NCBI GenBank assembly: GCA_964517355.1
Contig: CAZFCK010000002.1
Span: 1 to 56,938, forward strand
Direction of reading: 5' to 3'
Length of the DNA stretch: 56,938 bases
From: CAZFCK01 sp964517355
Lineage (GTDB): Bacteria > Desulfobacterota > Desulfovibrionia > Desulfovibrionales > Desulfovibrionaceae
Shown here piece by piece: positions 56,891 through 56,938 of the stretch. The position numbers and the translations under genes were made by a program. Under the pieces are notes generated by a model that did no database searches, was not told where the DNA came from, and was given only the letters and a program-made list of their open reading frames with translations. Each line of letters begins with the position of its first letter. Positions within the stretch are counted from its first letter, which is position 1.

Positions 56891-56938
56891 TAGAGCATCT
56901 CACGCTTGAAAAGCGCTAGATGCTCTTATGCATTTCCC
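56891..56938 (+). repeat. Family B structured repeat, cut by the window end
   Basis: Copy 8. It has the first hairpin and the start of the second arm (tgctcttatgcatttccc), identical over this stretch to copy 3 apart from one base. It follows a family A copy by about 75 bases. Confidence 0.85.

Noticed and set aside
1..56938. tRNA and rRNA genes
   Set aside because: No cloverleaf with a GTTCGAATC-type T arm and no rRNA-like sequence was noticed; a covariance scan could not be run.

Overview
This is a chromosomal segment of a Gram-negative, probably anaerobic bacterium. The protein set points to a Desulfovibrio-like member of the Desulfovibrionales: the rpmH-rnpA-yidD-yidC-jag-mnmE cluster, an RdgC-type protein split over two genes, a Tat-exported iron superoxide dismutase and many Desulfovibrio-like proteins of unknown function. 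The family assignment is inference from how the proteins read; no database search was possible. Almost every recognised gene is intact. There is no phage, plasmid, tRNA, rRNA or CRISPR signal.

Layout. 0.5-10 kb: a membrane protein, a CBS-ACT protein, an orphan branched-chain-type binding lipoprotein, a TPR protein with a coupled unknown partner, a conserved unknown protein, an FxsA-like membrane protein, uvrB and a K+ channel with an RCK domain. 10-13 kb: ilvB-ilvN behind a valine/leucine-rich leader peptide and a strong terminator, a classical attenuator. 13-21 kb: a membrane protein, a MarR regulator with paired operator-like sites, exported SOD, class II photolyase, endonuclease IV, a gamma-glutamyltransferase-family enzyme and an exported protein. 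21-28 kb: recN and a CgeB-like glycosyltransferase, bracketed by two near-identical inverted mini-elements, then an orphan peptide-type permease pair with a 50-residue Cys protein. 28-35 kb (all minus strand): rpmH, rnpA, yidD, yidC, jag, mnmE, two small proteins sharing a domain, and the two halves of an RdgC-like protein. 35-38.5 kb: NfeD-type protease plus stomatin-like protein, then a repeat-rich stretch with doubtful small ORFs. 38.6-48 kb: an exported unknown, a polar amino acid binding protein, the tightly packed run prmA-STAS-glycosylase-EnvC-like, then ctpA, a YibQ-like deacetylase fold protein, ndk, proC and a cold-shock protein. 48-54 kb: a complete peptide ABC transporter (binding protein, two permeases, two ATPases) with a terminator after the binding-protein gene. 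54.6-56.6 kb: two exported proteins, one FecR-like.

The most striking non-genic content is a set of dispersed intergenic repeats. Family A (nine copies, about 100-165 bp) carries two adjacent hairpins. Family B (eight copies, about 105 bp) carries three hairpins. Both show paired base changes that preserve stems. Two family B copies supply the TAG stop codon of the gene they follow. Family C is a roughly 187 bp element with terminal inverted repeats, and family E is a roughly 135 bp repeat seen twice. No transposase is present in the window, so all behave as non-autonomous elements or structured 3' elements. Other points worth checking are rnpA, which has no ATG/GTG/TTG upstream of its conserved N-terminus, the split RdgC, and a small duplicated domain found once in an exported and once in a cytoplasmic protein.
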